Origin: GCA-003244245 sp050699595
GTDB taxonomy: Bacteria > Actinomycetota > Actinomycetes > Mycobacteriales > Pseudonocardiaceae
DNA length: 64,000 nucleotides
Assembly (NCBI GenBank): GCA_050699595.1
Contig: JBOHFI010000019.1
Coordinates: forward strand, 19,791-83,790
Direction of reading: 5' to 3'
Position numbers and translations under genes: made by a program
Notes under the pieces: model-generated
Seen by the model: only the letters and a program-made list of their open reading frames with translations
What the model was told of the DNA's origin: nothing
Databases searched by the model: none
In this document: positions 63,935-64,000 of the stretch, piece by piece
Numbering within the stretch: the first letter of the stretch is position 1
Layout: each line of letters begins with the position of its first letter

Positions 63935-64000
63935 TCGTGCTGCGCTGGAGGGCTGGACGTGAGGGCCTGGGATGACCGGGCGTCCTGTTTCAGCGACTGC

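Overview
This is a high-GC window with actinomycete codon use. It probably comes from the Pseudonocardiales: it has actinobacterial Tad-type pilus genes, several XRE/TPR regulators, an F420-type (Ddn-like) oxidoreductase, a CofE-like ligase and GTG starts throughout. I infer this from gene content and have not confirmed the genus.

Layout. (a) 1-10219: the downstream part of a class 1 DISARM anti-phage locus: adenine methylase (5' end outside the window), DrmA helicase, DrmB (DUF1998) and a frameshifted DrmC (PLD). (b) 10.2-19 kb: small conserved proteins, a sigma-like HTH protein, tRNA-Lys(UUU), a WD40 remnant, a prepilin peptidase, an XRE/TPR regulator, a primase/polymerase-like protein, and a family 1 glycoside hydrolase that lacks its acid/base glutamate and is fused to an N-terminal helix and winged-helix region. 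(c) 19.1-23.4 kb: a trypsin-like protease/STAND ATPase/14-repeat WD40 protein. (d) 23.5-26.4 kb: an XRE - ImmA/IrrE - MAB_1171c-like - PAP2-like cassette. (e) 26.6-39.3 kb: a Tad/Flp pilus operon. It starts with a partly duplicated set of secreted and lipoprotein genes, runs through CpaB, CpaE-like, CpaF, TadB, TadC, Flp and TadE/G, and ends with a LysM/BTAD protein. (f) 39.3-47.6 kb: an HxlR pseudogene, small proteins, an Ssd/CpaE-like protein, frameshifted genes and XRE/TPR regulators. (g) 47.8-51.8 kb: a TIR/STAND/14-repeat WD40 protein. (h) 53-61.7 kb: a divergently controlled, tightly coupled operon: TIM-barrel, Gfo/Idh/MocA, archaeal-type SAM synthetase, HPr-kinase-like, glycosyltransferase-like, CofE-like ligase, NAD-epimerase, with a P-loop kinase just downstream. 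I recognise no described pathway in it. (i) 61.9-64 kb: a Ddn-like protein, a VOC protein, and remnants of a second VOC gene and of a NACHT-type gene.

Two themes stand out. First, this is a defence-rich accessory region: DISARM, two STAND sensors with different effectors on the same type of 14-repeat, two-propeller WD40 scaffold, and STAND/NACHT remnants. Second, the archaeal-type SAM synthetase operon is the best candidate here for an undescribed biochemical system. Several genes carry one-base frameshifts, two of them in CCCC runs, so sequencing error must be excluded before calling them pseudogenes.
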